From positions 806,001 through 870,000 of the forward strand of contig NC_021985.1 of NCBI RefSeq assembly GCF_000444875.1: DNA of 64,000 bases. The letters are read 5' to 3'. Shown here piece by piece: positions 1 through 8,092 of the stretch. Each line of letters opens with the position of its first letter. The stretch's first letter is position 1. The position numbers and the translations under genes were made by a program. This DNA comes from Streptomyces collinus Tu 365 (GTDB lineage Bacteria; Actinomycetota; Actinomycetes; Streptomycetales; Streptomycetaceae). The notes below the pieces were generated by a model, which saw nothing but the letters and a program-made list of their open reading frames with translations, had not been told where the DNA came from and did not search any database.

Positions 1-1096
1 GCCCGCCCGCTACTACACCGACCCCGCGGTCGCCGAGGTGGAGACCGAGCGCATCTTCGCGCGGTCCTGGCAGCTCGCCTGCCACGAGTCCGACCTGCCG
101 GAACCCGGCGCGCGCCTGACCGCCAGGGTCGCCGGCCGTGAGGTCCTGGTCGTACGGACCGAGGACGGCGGACTCGCCGCCCACCTCAACGTCTGCCGGC
201 ACCGCGGCACCCGCCTGGTCGCCGGGCCCGAACCGGCGGGCAAGGCGATCCGGTGCCCGTACCACGGCTGGACGTACAAGCTCGACGGACGGCTCGTGGG
301 CGCCCCGGAGGCGCGCCGGATCCCCTGCCTCGACAAGCCGAAGCTGGGGCTGCACCCGGTCAACGTCGAGTCCTTCCTCGGCTTCGTCTTCGTCAACCTC
401 GACCTCGAGGCGGCCCCGCTGGCCAGGACGTGCGCCGGGCTCGCCGAGGCCGTCGGCCACTACGCCGGGGCCGGCCTGGTCCCGGTCGGCAAGCACCGCA
501 TCCACGACCTGGCGGGCGGCGAGGAGCAGAACGCCAACTGGAAGGTGATCGTCGACAACTACCTGGAGGGCTACCACGTCCCCGTGGCCCACCCCGCGCT
601 GATGCGGCTGCTCGACTACCAGGCGTACACGGTGGACGTGCGGGAGCACTACGTCCTGTTCGAGTCCCCGCTGCGCGACAAGCCCTCCTCGAACTGGACC
701 GAGCGGCTCTACCAGCGCCTCGCCACGCCGATGCCGGGTCTGACCGAGGCCGACCGGCGGGTCTGGCGGTACGCCGTGATCTACCCGAACACGCTCATCG
801 ACTTCTACCCTGACCACGTGCTCGCGTGGACCGCCCTGCCCACCGCCCAGGACCGGGCGGCGATCCCCGGCGCCTTCTACACCCGGCACGGCGAGAGCGT
901 CCGCACCCGGATGGCCCGCCGGCTCAACATCCACATCGGCTGGGTGACCAACGACGAGGACGCCGAGCTGGTGGAGCGCGTCCAGGCCGGGCTGGCCACG
1001 CCCGGTTTCGAGCCGGGGCCGCTCTCGCGGCGCGAGGCCGCCGTGGGCTGGTTCGCCCGCCGGGTCCGGGACGACCTGGAGGGGGCCACTCCGTGA
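1..1096 (+). CDS. Rieske 2Fe-2S aromatic-ring/amine hydroxylating oxygenase, alpha subunit (5' end outside window)
   Basis: The open frame enters from the left edge (first whole codon at base 2, reading PARYYTDPAV), so the start codon lies upstream; 364 residues are visible. A Rieske cluster is clear: CRHRG followed by CPYHGW supply the Cys-His and Cys-His ligands. The C-terminal catalytic domain has the mononuclear-iron motif NWKVIVDNYLEGYHVPVAHP, with the conserved Asn, Asp, Glu and two His. The family hydroxylates or N/O-demethylates aromatic or quaternary-amine substrates (choline, carnitine or stachydrine monooxygenases are close relatives) with electrons from a separate reductase, which is not seen here. 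It lies 173 bp upstream of a polyamine-type importer and amine oxidase on the same strand, so an amine substrate is plausible but inferred. Confidence 0.88.
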   Translation, partial: PARYYTDPAVAEVETERIFARSWQLACHESDLPEPGARLTARVAGREVLVVRTEDGGLAAHLNVCRHRGTRLVAGPEPAGKAIRCPYHGWTYKLDGRLVGAPEARRIPCLDKPKLGLHPVNVESFLGFVFVNLDLEAAPLARTCAGLAEAVGHYAGAGLVPVGKHRIHDLAGGEEQNANWKVIVDNYLEGYHVPVAHPALMRLLDYQAYTVDVREHYVLFESPLRDKPSSNWTERLYQRLATPMPGLTEADRRVWRYAVIYPNTLIDFYPDHVLAWTALPTAQDRAAIPGAFYTRHGESVRTRMARRLNIHIGWVTNDEDAELVERVQAGLATPGFEPGPLSRREAAVGWFARRVRDDLEGATP

Positions 1097-1269
1097 CACC
1101 CGCCGCGCCGCGCCCCCGCCCCGTGCCGCTCCCGCCGGGCTTATCCCTCCCCCGCTGACACGCGCCGCACCACCCCAGACCGGTCTTCACCGCGGAGTCA
1201 GGGCCCGCGGCGAGCCGACCAGCCGGTCCGCCCTGGACTTGTGCCGTTCCTCGACGGAGAGGACGCTTC

Positions 1270-2397
1270 ATGTCCCCTGTTCCACCCACCCCACCGACCC
1301 GCCGCGCCCTCCTGCGCGCGGGTACCGGCGGACTGCTGGGCGCCGCGGCCGCAGGCTGCGGGTTCATGCCCGCCGCGCGACCCGACGCCAAGGCCCTCGC
1401 CCCCGTCCGGGCCCGCGTCGACGGCGACCTCGTCTACTTCAACTGGGCCGACTACGTCGACCCGTCCGTCTTCAAGGGCTTCGAGAAGGAGTACGGCGTC
1501 AAGGTCGTCCAGTCGAACTTCGACTCGATGGAGGGCATGGTCGCCAAGCTCAACGCGGGCAACCGCTACGACATCGTCTTCCCCACCGCCAAATGGGCCC
1601 AGCGCCTGGTCCGCGGCGGCCGGCTGCGCCGTATCGACCACAGCCGGCTCAGCAACGCGCACGCCGTCTTCGGCACGTACACGTACTACGCGGACCCGTG
1701 GTACGACCCCGGCTCCGCGCACACCGTCCCCTTCACCGCGTACAAGACCGGCATCGGCTGGCGCCGCGACCGGATCGGCGAACTGACCGGCTCCTGGAAG
1801 GACCTCTGGAGCGACCGGGCAAGGGGCAAGGTGTTCCTGCTGGACGACCGGGACGAGGTGCTCGGCATGGGGGCCCTCGAACTCGGCCTCGGCGTCAGCA
1901 CCGGCGACACCGGGGACCTCGACCGCATCACCGCCCTGCTGGGCACCCTGCGGCCGCGGCTGCGCGGCTTCTCCAGCGACAGCTACAACAACCTCCTCAA
2001 CGGCAACGCGGTCATGACGCAGGCATGGAGCGGCGACATGGCGGCCATGCTCAACCAGGCCGAGGACCCCTCCGTGTTCGGCTTCCAGGCCCCGAAGGAG
2101 GGCACGCCGATCAACTCCGACTGCTACGCCATCCCCTGGAACGCGCAGCATCCGGGCACGGCCATGCTGTTCATCGACTACATGCTGCGGCCGGAGAACG
2201 TGAAGAAGAACATCGAGTACATCGGCTACCCGATGCCGGTGGCCGGCTCCGAGAAGACCTACGCCGACCTCGTCAAACCCTTCCCCGAGTGCCTGGTCAC
2301 CGAGGCCGACCTGAAGGCCGGCCTGTTCTTCCGCAACGGCAGCCGCGCGGCGGAGGACGCCCGCGACACCGCCTGGACCCATGTGAAGGCGGGCTGA
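1270..2397 (+). CDS. potD: polyamine ABC transporter substrate-binding lipoprotein (PotD-like)
   Basis: 375 residues. The N terminus has twin arginines (TRRALLRAG), a hydrophobic stretch and a lipobox ending AAGC, so it should be a Tat- or Sec-exported lipoprotein that captures ligand outside the membrane. The mature part has PotD-family features: VYFNWADYVDPSVFKGFEKEYG near the start, and WSGDMA and NSDCYAIPWNA in the ligand-binding region. ATG is preceded by GGAGAGGACGC as ribosome site. Permease, permease and ATPase genes follow at once (3 bp, overlap, 3 bp), so one operon is expected. Putrescine/spermidine is the family's usual ligand; the exact ligand is inferred. Confidence 0.9.
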   Translation: MSPVPPTPPTRRALLRAGTGGLLGAAAAGCGFMPAARPDAKALAPVRARVDGDLVYFNWADYVDPSVFKGFEKEYGVKVVQSNFDSMEGMVAKLNAGNRYDIVFPTAKWAQRLVRGGRLRRIDHSRLSNAHAVFGTYTYYADPWYDPGSAHTVPFTAYKTGIGWRRDRIGELTGSWKDLWSDRARGKVFLLDDRDEVLGMGALELGLGVSTGDTGDLDRITALLGTLRPRLRGFSSDSYNNLLNGNAVMTQAWSGDMAAMLNQAEDPSVFGFQAPKEGTPINSDCYAIPWNAQHPGTAMLFIDYMLRPENVKKNIEYIGYPMPVAGSEKTYADLVKPFPECLVTEADLKAGLFFRNGSRAAEDARDTAWTHVKAG

Positions 2398-2400
2398 CCC

Positions 2401-3297
2401 ATGGCACCGCTCCGCCCCTCCTCGCGCACCCGCCGGCCCGGTGACGCCTCCGGCAGCCGCATGTGGACCTGGCTCATGCTGCCGGGCACCCTGTGGATGA
2501 CCGGCTTCCTGATCGCCTCGCTCGTCCTCGTCGCGATCCTCGCGGTCGGCACCACCGACGAACTCGGCAACCCCCGCTTCGGCTTCGACCTGTCCGGCGT
2601 CCGGGCCCTCGCCGACCCCGCCTACACCGAGGTCATGGCCCGCTCCCTCGGCTACGCCCTGCTCACCTGCCTGATCTGCCTGCTGGTCGCCTACCCGGTG
2701 GCGTACACCGTCGCCCTGCACGGCGGCCGTTACAAGCACGCGCTGATCGCCGCGATCGTGGTGCCGTTCTTCGCCAACTACCTGGTCCGCATGTACGGCT
2801 GGTCGGTGGTGCTGTCCGACGACGGTCCCGTGCTGCGTGCGCTGCGCGCCGTCGGACTGGCCGACGGGAACACGAGGATCCTCAACACCGGTGTCGGCGT
2901 GGTCGCGGGACTCGTCTACGGCTTCGTGGTCTTCATGATCATCCCGCTGTACGCGGCCCTGGAGCGGCTGGACGTCTCCCTCATCGAGGCCGGCCGCGAC
3001 CTCTACGGCGGCCCGGTCCGCACCTTCCTCTTCGTCACCCTGCCCGCCACCCGGCAGGGCGCGGCGGCCGGGCTCGTCCTGGTCTTCCTGCCCGCCATGG
3101 GCGACTTCGTCAGCGCCCAGCTCATGGGAGGACCGGACCAGATCATGATCGGCAATCTCATCCAGGACAAGTTCTTCCAGGGCCAGAACTGGCCGCTGGG
3201 CTCCGCGCTGACGATGCTGCTGATGCTCGTCCTGCTGATCGGGATGTTCGGCTACCTGCGGCGTACCCGCAAGGACGAGGCGGAGGCCGCCCGATGA
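2401..3297 (+). CDS. potB: polyamine ABC transporter permease (PotB-like)
   Basis: 298 residues with about six membrane helices; the first follows a short basic N terminus. Near the C-terminal third it carries the EAA loop (LIEAGRDLYGGPVRTF) that contacts the ATPase, which assigns it to binding-protein-dependent permeases of the PotB group. The ATG is 3 bp after the stop of the binding-protein gene, and its own stop overlaps the next permease start as ATGA, so the genes should be translationally coupled. The role is to form half of the membrane channel for amine uptake. Confidence 0.9.
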   Translation: MAPLRPSSRTRRPGDASGSRMWTWLMLPGTLWMTGFLIASLVLVAILAVGTTDELGNPRFGFDLSGVRALADPAYTEVMARSLGYALLTCLICLLVAYPVAYTVALHGGRYKHALIAAIVVPFFANYLVRMYGWSVVLSDDGPVLRALRAVGLADGNTRILNTGVGVVAGLVYGFVVFMIIPLYAALERLDVSLIEAGRDLYGGPVRTFLFVTLPATRQGAAAGLVLVFLPAMGDFVSAQLMGGPDQIMIGNLIQDKFFQGQNWPLGSALTMLLMLVLLIGMFGYLRRTRKDEAEAAR

Positions 3298-4175
3298 CCC
3301 TGCTGCGCCTGCCCACCGCCACCGCGCCCGCCCGCCCGGCCCCCCGGGCCCGTGCCCGCCGCGGCCGCGCCGACCGCAGGCCCCGGCTGCTCGTCGCCGT
3401 CACCGCGGTCTTCTTCGTCCTCCTCTACCTGCCCATCGGCGTCGTGACGCTGTTCTCCTTCAACTCCAAGAAGTCCCTGACCGTCTTCGGCGGGTTCAGC
3501 CTGCGCTGGTACCGCGCCTTCGTCCACGACGACGTGCTGCTGGCCTCCCTGGGCACCAGCCTGCGCATCTCCCTGGTGGCGATGGCCGGTTCGGTCGTCC
3601 TCGGCGTGGCGCTCGCGCTCGGCCTGGTGCGCTGCCGCACCCGGCTGGGCTCGCTGGCCGGCCTCGTCATGCTGGTGCCGCTGATCACCCCGGAGATCGT
3701 CACCGGGGTGGCGTCCATGCTGCTGTTCAAGGGCCTCGGCGTGGCCCTGTCGACCGGCACGGTGATGCTCGCCGAGATCACCTTCTCCATCTCCTACGTG
3801 ACCGTGATCCTCCGCTCCCGGGTGGCCGCACTCCATCCCGAGGTGGAGGAGGCCGCGATGGACCTCGGCGCCACCCGCTGGCAGGCGCTCCGGCTGGTGA
3901 CCCTGCCGGCCCTGCTGCCCGCCGTGCTCGCCTCCGCCGTCCTGATCTTCGCGCTCGTCTTCGACGACTTCGTCCTCGCCTACTTCACCACCGGCGTCGA
4001 TCCCCAGCCGCTGTCGGTGCGGATCTACTCGGCGATCCGCTTCGGCGTACAGCCCACCATCAACGCCGTCGGCACGCTGATGCTCGCCGGATCCGTGGCG
4101 CTGATCGCCCTGGCCCTGTTCATCCCGCGCCTCTTCGGCCGCCGCGGCGGCCTCGACATCCTCTCCGGAGAGTGA
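3294..4175 (+). CDS. potC: polyamine ABC transporter permease (PotC-like)
   Basis: 293 residues from the ATG at 3294, which overlaps the stop of the preceding permease gene (ATGA); the open frame extends further upstream but that part is a shadow of potB. The Arg-rich N terminus (RARARRGRADRRPR) leads into the first helix. The EAA motif EEAAMDLGATRWQALRLVTLP is very clear and typical of PotC. It should pair with the upstream permease to form the channel. Three base pairs separate it from the ATPase gene. Confidence 0.9.
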   Translation: MTLLRLPTATAPARPAPRARARRGRADRRPRLLVAVTAVFFVLLYLPIGVVTLFSFNSKKSLTVFGGFSLRWYRAFVHDDVLLASLGTSLRISLVAMAGSVVLGVALALGLVRCRTRLGSLAGLVMLVPLITPEIVTGVASMLLFKGLGVALSTGTVMLAEITFSISYVTVILRSRVAALHPEVEEAAMDLGATRWQALRLVTLPALLPAVLASAVLIFALVFDDFVLAYFTTGVDPQPLSVRIYSAIRFGVQPTINAVGTLMLAGSVALIALALFIPRLFGRRGGLDILSGE

Positions 4176-4178
4176 CCC

Positions 4179-5258
4179 ATGGACGCGACCGCAGCGACCC
4201 CGGCCGTCCGGCTCGACGGCGTCTCCAAGCAGTTCGGCGACTCCTACGCCGTCCACCGGCTCGACCTCGACATCGACGCCGGCCACTTCTTCTCGCTGCT
4301 CGGCCCCTCCGGCTGCGGCAAGACCAGCACGCTGCGCATGATCGGCGGGTTCAGCGACCCCACCGAGGGCTCGGTGCTGCTCGCCGGTGAGGACGTGACC
4401 GCGCTGCCGCCCAACCGGCGCAACGTCAACACGGTCTTCCAGAGCTACGCGCTCTTCGACCACCTCGGCGTCGCCGACAACGTCGCCTTCGGACTGAAAC
4501 GCAAGGGCGTCCCCAAGGCCGAACTGCGCCGCCGCGTGGGCGAGATGCTCGACCTGGTACAACTCGGCGGCCTCGCCGACCGCAAGCCGCGCACCCTCTC
4601 GGGCGGTCAGCGGCAGCGGGTCGCCCTGGCCCGCGCACTGGTCAACCGTCCGGCCGTGCTGCTCCTCGACGAGCCGCTGGCCGCCCTGGACCTGAAGCTG
4701 CGCCGGCAGATGCAGGTGGAGCTGAAGCAGATCCAGCGGGAGGTCGGCATCACCTTCGTCTTCGTCACCCACGACCAGGACGAGGCGCTGACCATGTCGG
4801 ACCGGATCGCCGTGATGAACGAGGGCCGCATCGAGCAGTGCGGCACCCCCGAGGACGTCTACGAGCATCCCGCCAGCCGGTTCGTGGCCTCCTTCCTCGG
4901 CACCTCCAACCTGATGACCGGCACCTACCGGGGTGGCGAGGTCGCCCTGGAGCAGGGTCCCGCCCTCCCCGTCGGCGCCCGGAAGGACATCGCCGACGGC
5001 TCCGCAGTCAGCGTGTCGGTGCGGCCCGAGAAGATCTGGCTGTCGGACTTCGAGCCGGGCATGTCGATGCTGCGCGGGGTGATCCGCGAGACCGTCTACA
5101 GCGGCCCGACCACCACCTATCTGATCGAGCTCGCCCCGGGCGTGACGCTGTCGGTGCTGGAGCAGAACACCGCCCGGGCCCGTATGGAGGACCGCTGGAG
5201 CGGGGGCGAGACGGTGGAGTTCGGCTGGCGGCCCGAGCACTGCCTGGTGCTGGCCTGA
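4179..5258 (+). CDS. potA: polyamine ABC transporter ATP-binding protein (PotA-like)
   Basis: 359 residues. Walker A is GPSGCGKTS, the signature LSGGQRQRVALARAL and Walker B VLLLDEPLAALD are all intact, followed by the switch His (VFVTHDQDEAL). The C-terminal 110 residues form a TOBE-type regulatory domain, as expected for PotA/UgpC-type importers. It energises the importer made by the three preceding genes. ATG follows GGAGAGTGACCC. The amine oxidase gene starts 34 bp downstream, consistent with one transcript for uptake and oxidation. Confidence 0.92.
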   Translation: MDATAATPAVRLDGVSKQFGDSYAVHRLDLDIDAGHFFSLLGPSGCGKTSTLRMIGGFSDPTEGSVLLAGEDVTALPPNRRNVNTVFQSYALFDHLGVADNVAFGLKRKGVPKAELRRRVGEMLDLVQLGGLADRKPRTLSGGQRQRVALARALVNRPAVLLLDEPLAALDLKLRRQMQVELKQIQREVGITFVFVTHDQDEALTMSDRIAVMNEGRIEQCGTPEDVYEHPASRFVASFLGTSNLMTGTYRGGEVALEQGPALPVGARKDIADGSAVSVSVRPEKIWLSDFEPGMSMLRGVIRETVYSGPTTTYLIELAPGVTLSVLEQNTARARMEDRWSGGETVEFGWRPEHCLVLA

Positions 5259-5292
5259 CCGCCCCGACCGCCCCTTACCCGAAAGCGGAACC

Positions 5293-6612
5293 ATGCATCA
5301 TGACGTGATCGTGCTCGGTGCCGGTCTCGCCGGGCTCGCCGCCGCCCGGGACCTGGCCGCCGCCGGCACCGACGTGCTCGTCCTGGAGGCCCGGGACCGG
5401 GTCGGCGGCCGGGTCGAGCAGACCCGCACACCCGACGGCCGCACCGTCCAGCTCGGCGGTGAGGTGGTCGGCCGCGGCCACACCGCCTATCTCGGGCTGG
5501 CGAAGGAACTCGGCCTGGAACTGGTCCCCAGCTATGTCGCCGAACCCGGCCGCATCACCCGCGCCACCCCTGAGGGCCGTTCGGCCGGAGATCCGCCGCA
5601 CTGGTTCGGGCCCGGGGACGCGTTCCTGCACGAGCGGCTCGGCGCCGAGTTCGGCGCGCTGGCCGCCGGCGTCGACCCCGAGGACCCCTGGTCGCACCCG
5701 GAGGCCGACGCCCTGGACCGGCTGTCCGTGGCCGGCTGGCTGCGCTCCCGGCACGCCACGCCCGCCGTGGTGCGCCTGTGGGAGATCGGCCAGCTCGCCC
5801 TGGCCGGCGGCTCCTACGAGCGGATCTCGCTGCTGGCCGCGCTGCGCAAGAGCGCGGCGGTGCCCGGTCCCGGCACCGGCGACTACGACTACGCCGACTG
5901 GGAGGGGCTGCGCCTGGCCGAGGGGTCGGCGACGCTCGCCGAGGTCCTGGGCCGCGAACTGGGCCCGCGCGTCCGGCTCGGCTCACCCGTGGCCGCCGTG
6001 GCGGTACGCCCCGGCCGCTGCGCCGTGCGGCTGGTCACCGGCGAACTGCTCACCGCCTCGGCCGTGGTGAGCGCGCTGCCGGTGGGCCCCCTCAGGTCCG
6101 TCGCCGTCAGCGGGGTGAGCGAGGCGCGGCTCGCCTCGCTGCACCGCCAGCGCCAGGCGGTCGCCGCCAAGTTCGCCGCCGTCTACGACCGGCCGTTCTG
6201 GCGCGAGGCCGGTCTGAACGCCCTGTCCGAGACCGAGGGCGTCCTCGGCAGCACCTGGCCGCAGGGCGAGGGCGTCCTGTCCGCGCTGATACCGCCCGAG
6301 CGCTACGGGGTCCTGCTGGGCACCCCGCCCGAGCTGCGCACCCCCGAACTGCTGGCCGAGGCCGCCGCCCTGTTCGGCGAAGAGGCGCTCCGCCCCGCCT
6401 CCTGCCACCTGCGGCTGTGGGGCACCGACCCGTGGACCCAGGGCTACGTCACCCAGTGGCCGCCGGGCGAGGTCACGGCGGTGGGTCCGCTGCACGGCAC
6501 GCACGAACCGCCGTTCTACGTCTGCGGCTCCGACCAGTGGGTCGCCGGATACATGGAGGGCGCGGTCCGTACCGGCCGCGCCGCCGCCGAGGAGGCGCTG
6601 CGCCGTGGCTGA
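5293..6612 (+). CDS. flavin-dependent amine oxidase (putrescine/monoamine oxidase type)
   Basis: 439 residues. The N terminus is a Rossmann FAD site (VLGAGLAGLAAARDLAAAG, then VLEARDRVGGRV) and the C terminus has the second FAD-binding segment (FYVCGSDQWVAGYMEGAVRTG). This is the MAO/putrescine-oxidase fold, which deaminates amines to aldehydes plus H2O2 and ammonia. Its place between a PotABCD-type importer and an aldehyde dehydrogenase suggests putrescine or a related diamine as substrate. The last 8 bp overlap the start of the dehydrogenase gene, so the two enzymes are probably made together, which would limit release of the reactive aminoaldehyde. Confidence 0.88.
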   Translation: MHHDVIVLGAGLAGLAAARDLAAAGTDVLVLEARDRVGGRVEQTRTPDGRTVQLGGEVVGRGHTAYLGLAKELGLELVPSYVAEPGRITRATPEGRSAGDPPHWFGPGDAFLHERLGAEFGALAAGVDPEDPWSHPEADALDRLSVAGWLRSRHATPAVVRLWEIGQLALAGGSYERISLLAALRKSAAVPGPGTGDYDYADWEGLRLAEGSATLAEVLGRELGPRVRLGSPVAAVAVRPGRCAVRLVTGELLTASAVVSALPVGPLRSVAVSGVSEARLASLHRQRQAVAAKFAAVYDRPFWREAGLNALSETEGVLGSTWPQGEGVLSALIPPERYGVLLGTPPELRTPELLAEAAALFGEEALRPASCHLRLWGTDPWTQGYVTQWPPGEVTAVGPLHGTHEPPFYVCGSDQWVAGYMEGAVRTGRAAAEEALRRG

Positions 6613-8038
6613 CCCCGCCCGTGGGACCACCGTCCTGAACCACATCGGCGGCAAGGAGCTGCCGGCCGCCTCGGGGGCCACCGTGCGGCTGATCGGCCCG
6701 GCGACCGGGCGGCAGCACGGCACGGCTCCCCGCTCGGGCCCCGAGGACGTCGAGGCGGCCTGCCGGGCGGCCGAGGACGCCTTCGACGGCTGGGCCACCA
6801 CGACGCCGGCACAGCGGCAGACCGGACTGCTGCGCATCGCGGACGCCGTGGAGGCGGCGGCGGACGAGCTGGCGGACGCCGAGGTGGCCGACACCGGCAA
6901 GCCGCGCGCGCTGTTCCTGGCCGACGAGATGCCCGCGATCGTCGACGTGCTGCGGTACTTCGCCGGGGCCGCCCGCAACCTGCCGGGCGCCGCGGCGGCC
7001 GAGTACACCCCGGGTCGCACCTCCCTGCTGCGCCGCGAGCCGGTCGGCGTCTGCGCCCAGATCACCCCGTGGAACTACCCGCTGATGATGGCGGTGTGGA
7101 AGATCGCCCCCGCGCTGGCCGCCGGGAACACGGTCGTCCTCAAACCCTCCGACGGCACGCCGTCCACGGCCGTGCTGCTGGCCCGGCTGGCCGCCGGGCA
7201 CCTGCCGCCCGGTGTCCTCAACGTGGTGTGCGGCGACCGCGGCACCGGCCGGCTGCTCGTCGCCCACCCGAGGGTCCGGCTCGTGGCCGTCACCGGAAGC
7301 GTCCGCGCCGGACAGCAGATCGCCGCCGCGGCGGCCGCCGACCTCAAGCGCCTGCACCTGGAACTCGGCGGCAACGCGCCGGTGCTGGTCCACGAGGACG
7401 CCGATCTCGACGACGCGGTCGAGCAGTTGTCGTCGCTGGCCTTCTACAACGCGGGCCAGGACTGCACGGCGGCCACCCGGATCCTCGTGCACCACCGGAT
7501 CCACGACGTGTTCCTCGACGCCTTCGCCGACCGGGCCGCGCGGCGGACGCCGGGCGGCCCGGACGACGCGCACGCCGACTTCGGCCCGCTCGCCGGCGCC
7601 GCCCAGCTCGCGGGCGTGCGGGGCCTGCTGGACCGGCTCCCGGACCATGCCGAAGTGGTCGCCGGAGGCCTGGCGCTGCCCGTCCCCGGCTACTTCCACC
7701 AGGCCACGGTGGTGGCCGGGGTCCGGCAGGAGGACGAGATCGTCCGCAGCGAGGTGTTCGGTCCCGTCGTCACGATCCAGCCGTTCACGGAGGAGGCCGA
7801 GGCGTTCCGGATGGCGAACGCCGTTCCGCAGGGGCTGGCGGCGAGCGTCTGGACCCGCGACCACGACCGGGCCATGCGCGCGAGCCGGGCGTTGCGGACG
7901 GGCATCGTCTGGGTGAACACCCACGGCACGACCGTCTCGGAGATGCCCCACGGCGGAGTGCGCCACTCCGGCTACGGCAGCGACCTCTCCCTCACCGGCC
8001 TGCTCGACTACACGCAGGTCAAGCACGTGATGCTGTGA
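6605..8038 (+). CDS. aminoaldehyde (4-aminobutanal-type) dehydrogenase
   Basis: 477 residues from GTG, overlapping the amine oxidase by 8 bp. ALDH superfamily motifs are complete: PWNYPLMM, catalytic Glu in LELGGNAPVLV, catalytic Cys in FYNAGQDCTAATR, and a C-terminal PHGGVRHSGYGSD. The ELGGNAP and GQDC forms are those of aminobutyraldehyde dehydrogenases. It would convert the aldehyde made by the oxidase, for example 4-aminobutanal, to the acid (GABA). Operon position and overlap support this; the substrate is inferred. Confidence 0.9.
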   Translation: MADPARGTTVLNHIGGKELPAASGATVRLIGPATGRQHGTAPRSGPEDVEAACRAAEDAFDGWATTTPAQRQTGLLRIADAVEAAADELADAEVADTGKPRALFLADEMPAIVDVLRYFAGAARNLPGAAAAEYTPGRTSLLRREPVGVCAQITPWNYPLMMAVWKIAPALAAGNTVVLKPSDGTPSTAVLLARLAAGHLPPGVLNVVCGDRGTGRLLVAHPRVRLVAVTGSVRAGQQIAAAAAADLKRLHLELGGNAPVLVHEDADLDDAVEQLSSLAFYNAGQDCTAATRILVHHRIHDVFLDAFADRAARRTPGGPDDAHADFGPLAGAAQLAGVRGLLDRLPDHAEVVAGGLALPVPGYFHQATVVAGVRQEDEIVRSEVFGPVVTIQPFTEEAEAFRMANAVPQGLAASVWTRDHDRAMRASRALRTGIVWVNTHGTTVSEMPHGGVRHSGYGSDLSLTGLLDYTQVKHVML

Positions 8039-8092
8039 GGAAGGGCGGGCCCGCCACACCGCCCCGGTTTCCTGTAGGGGGCATCACGCCGA

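Noticed and set aside
3252..5294. 680-residue minus-strand frame opposite potC/potA
   Set aside because: Shadow of GC-rich coding sequence; composition (Gln/Glu/Gly/His) is typical of antisense frames and the plus-strand genes are certain.
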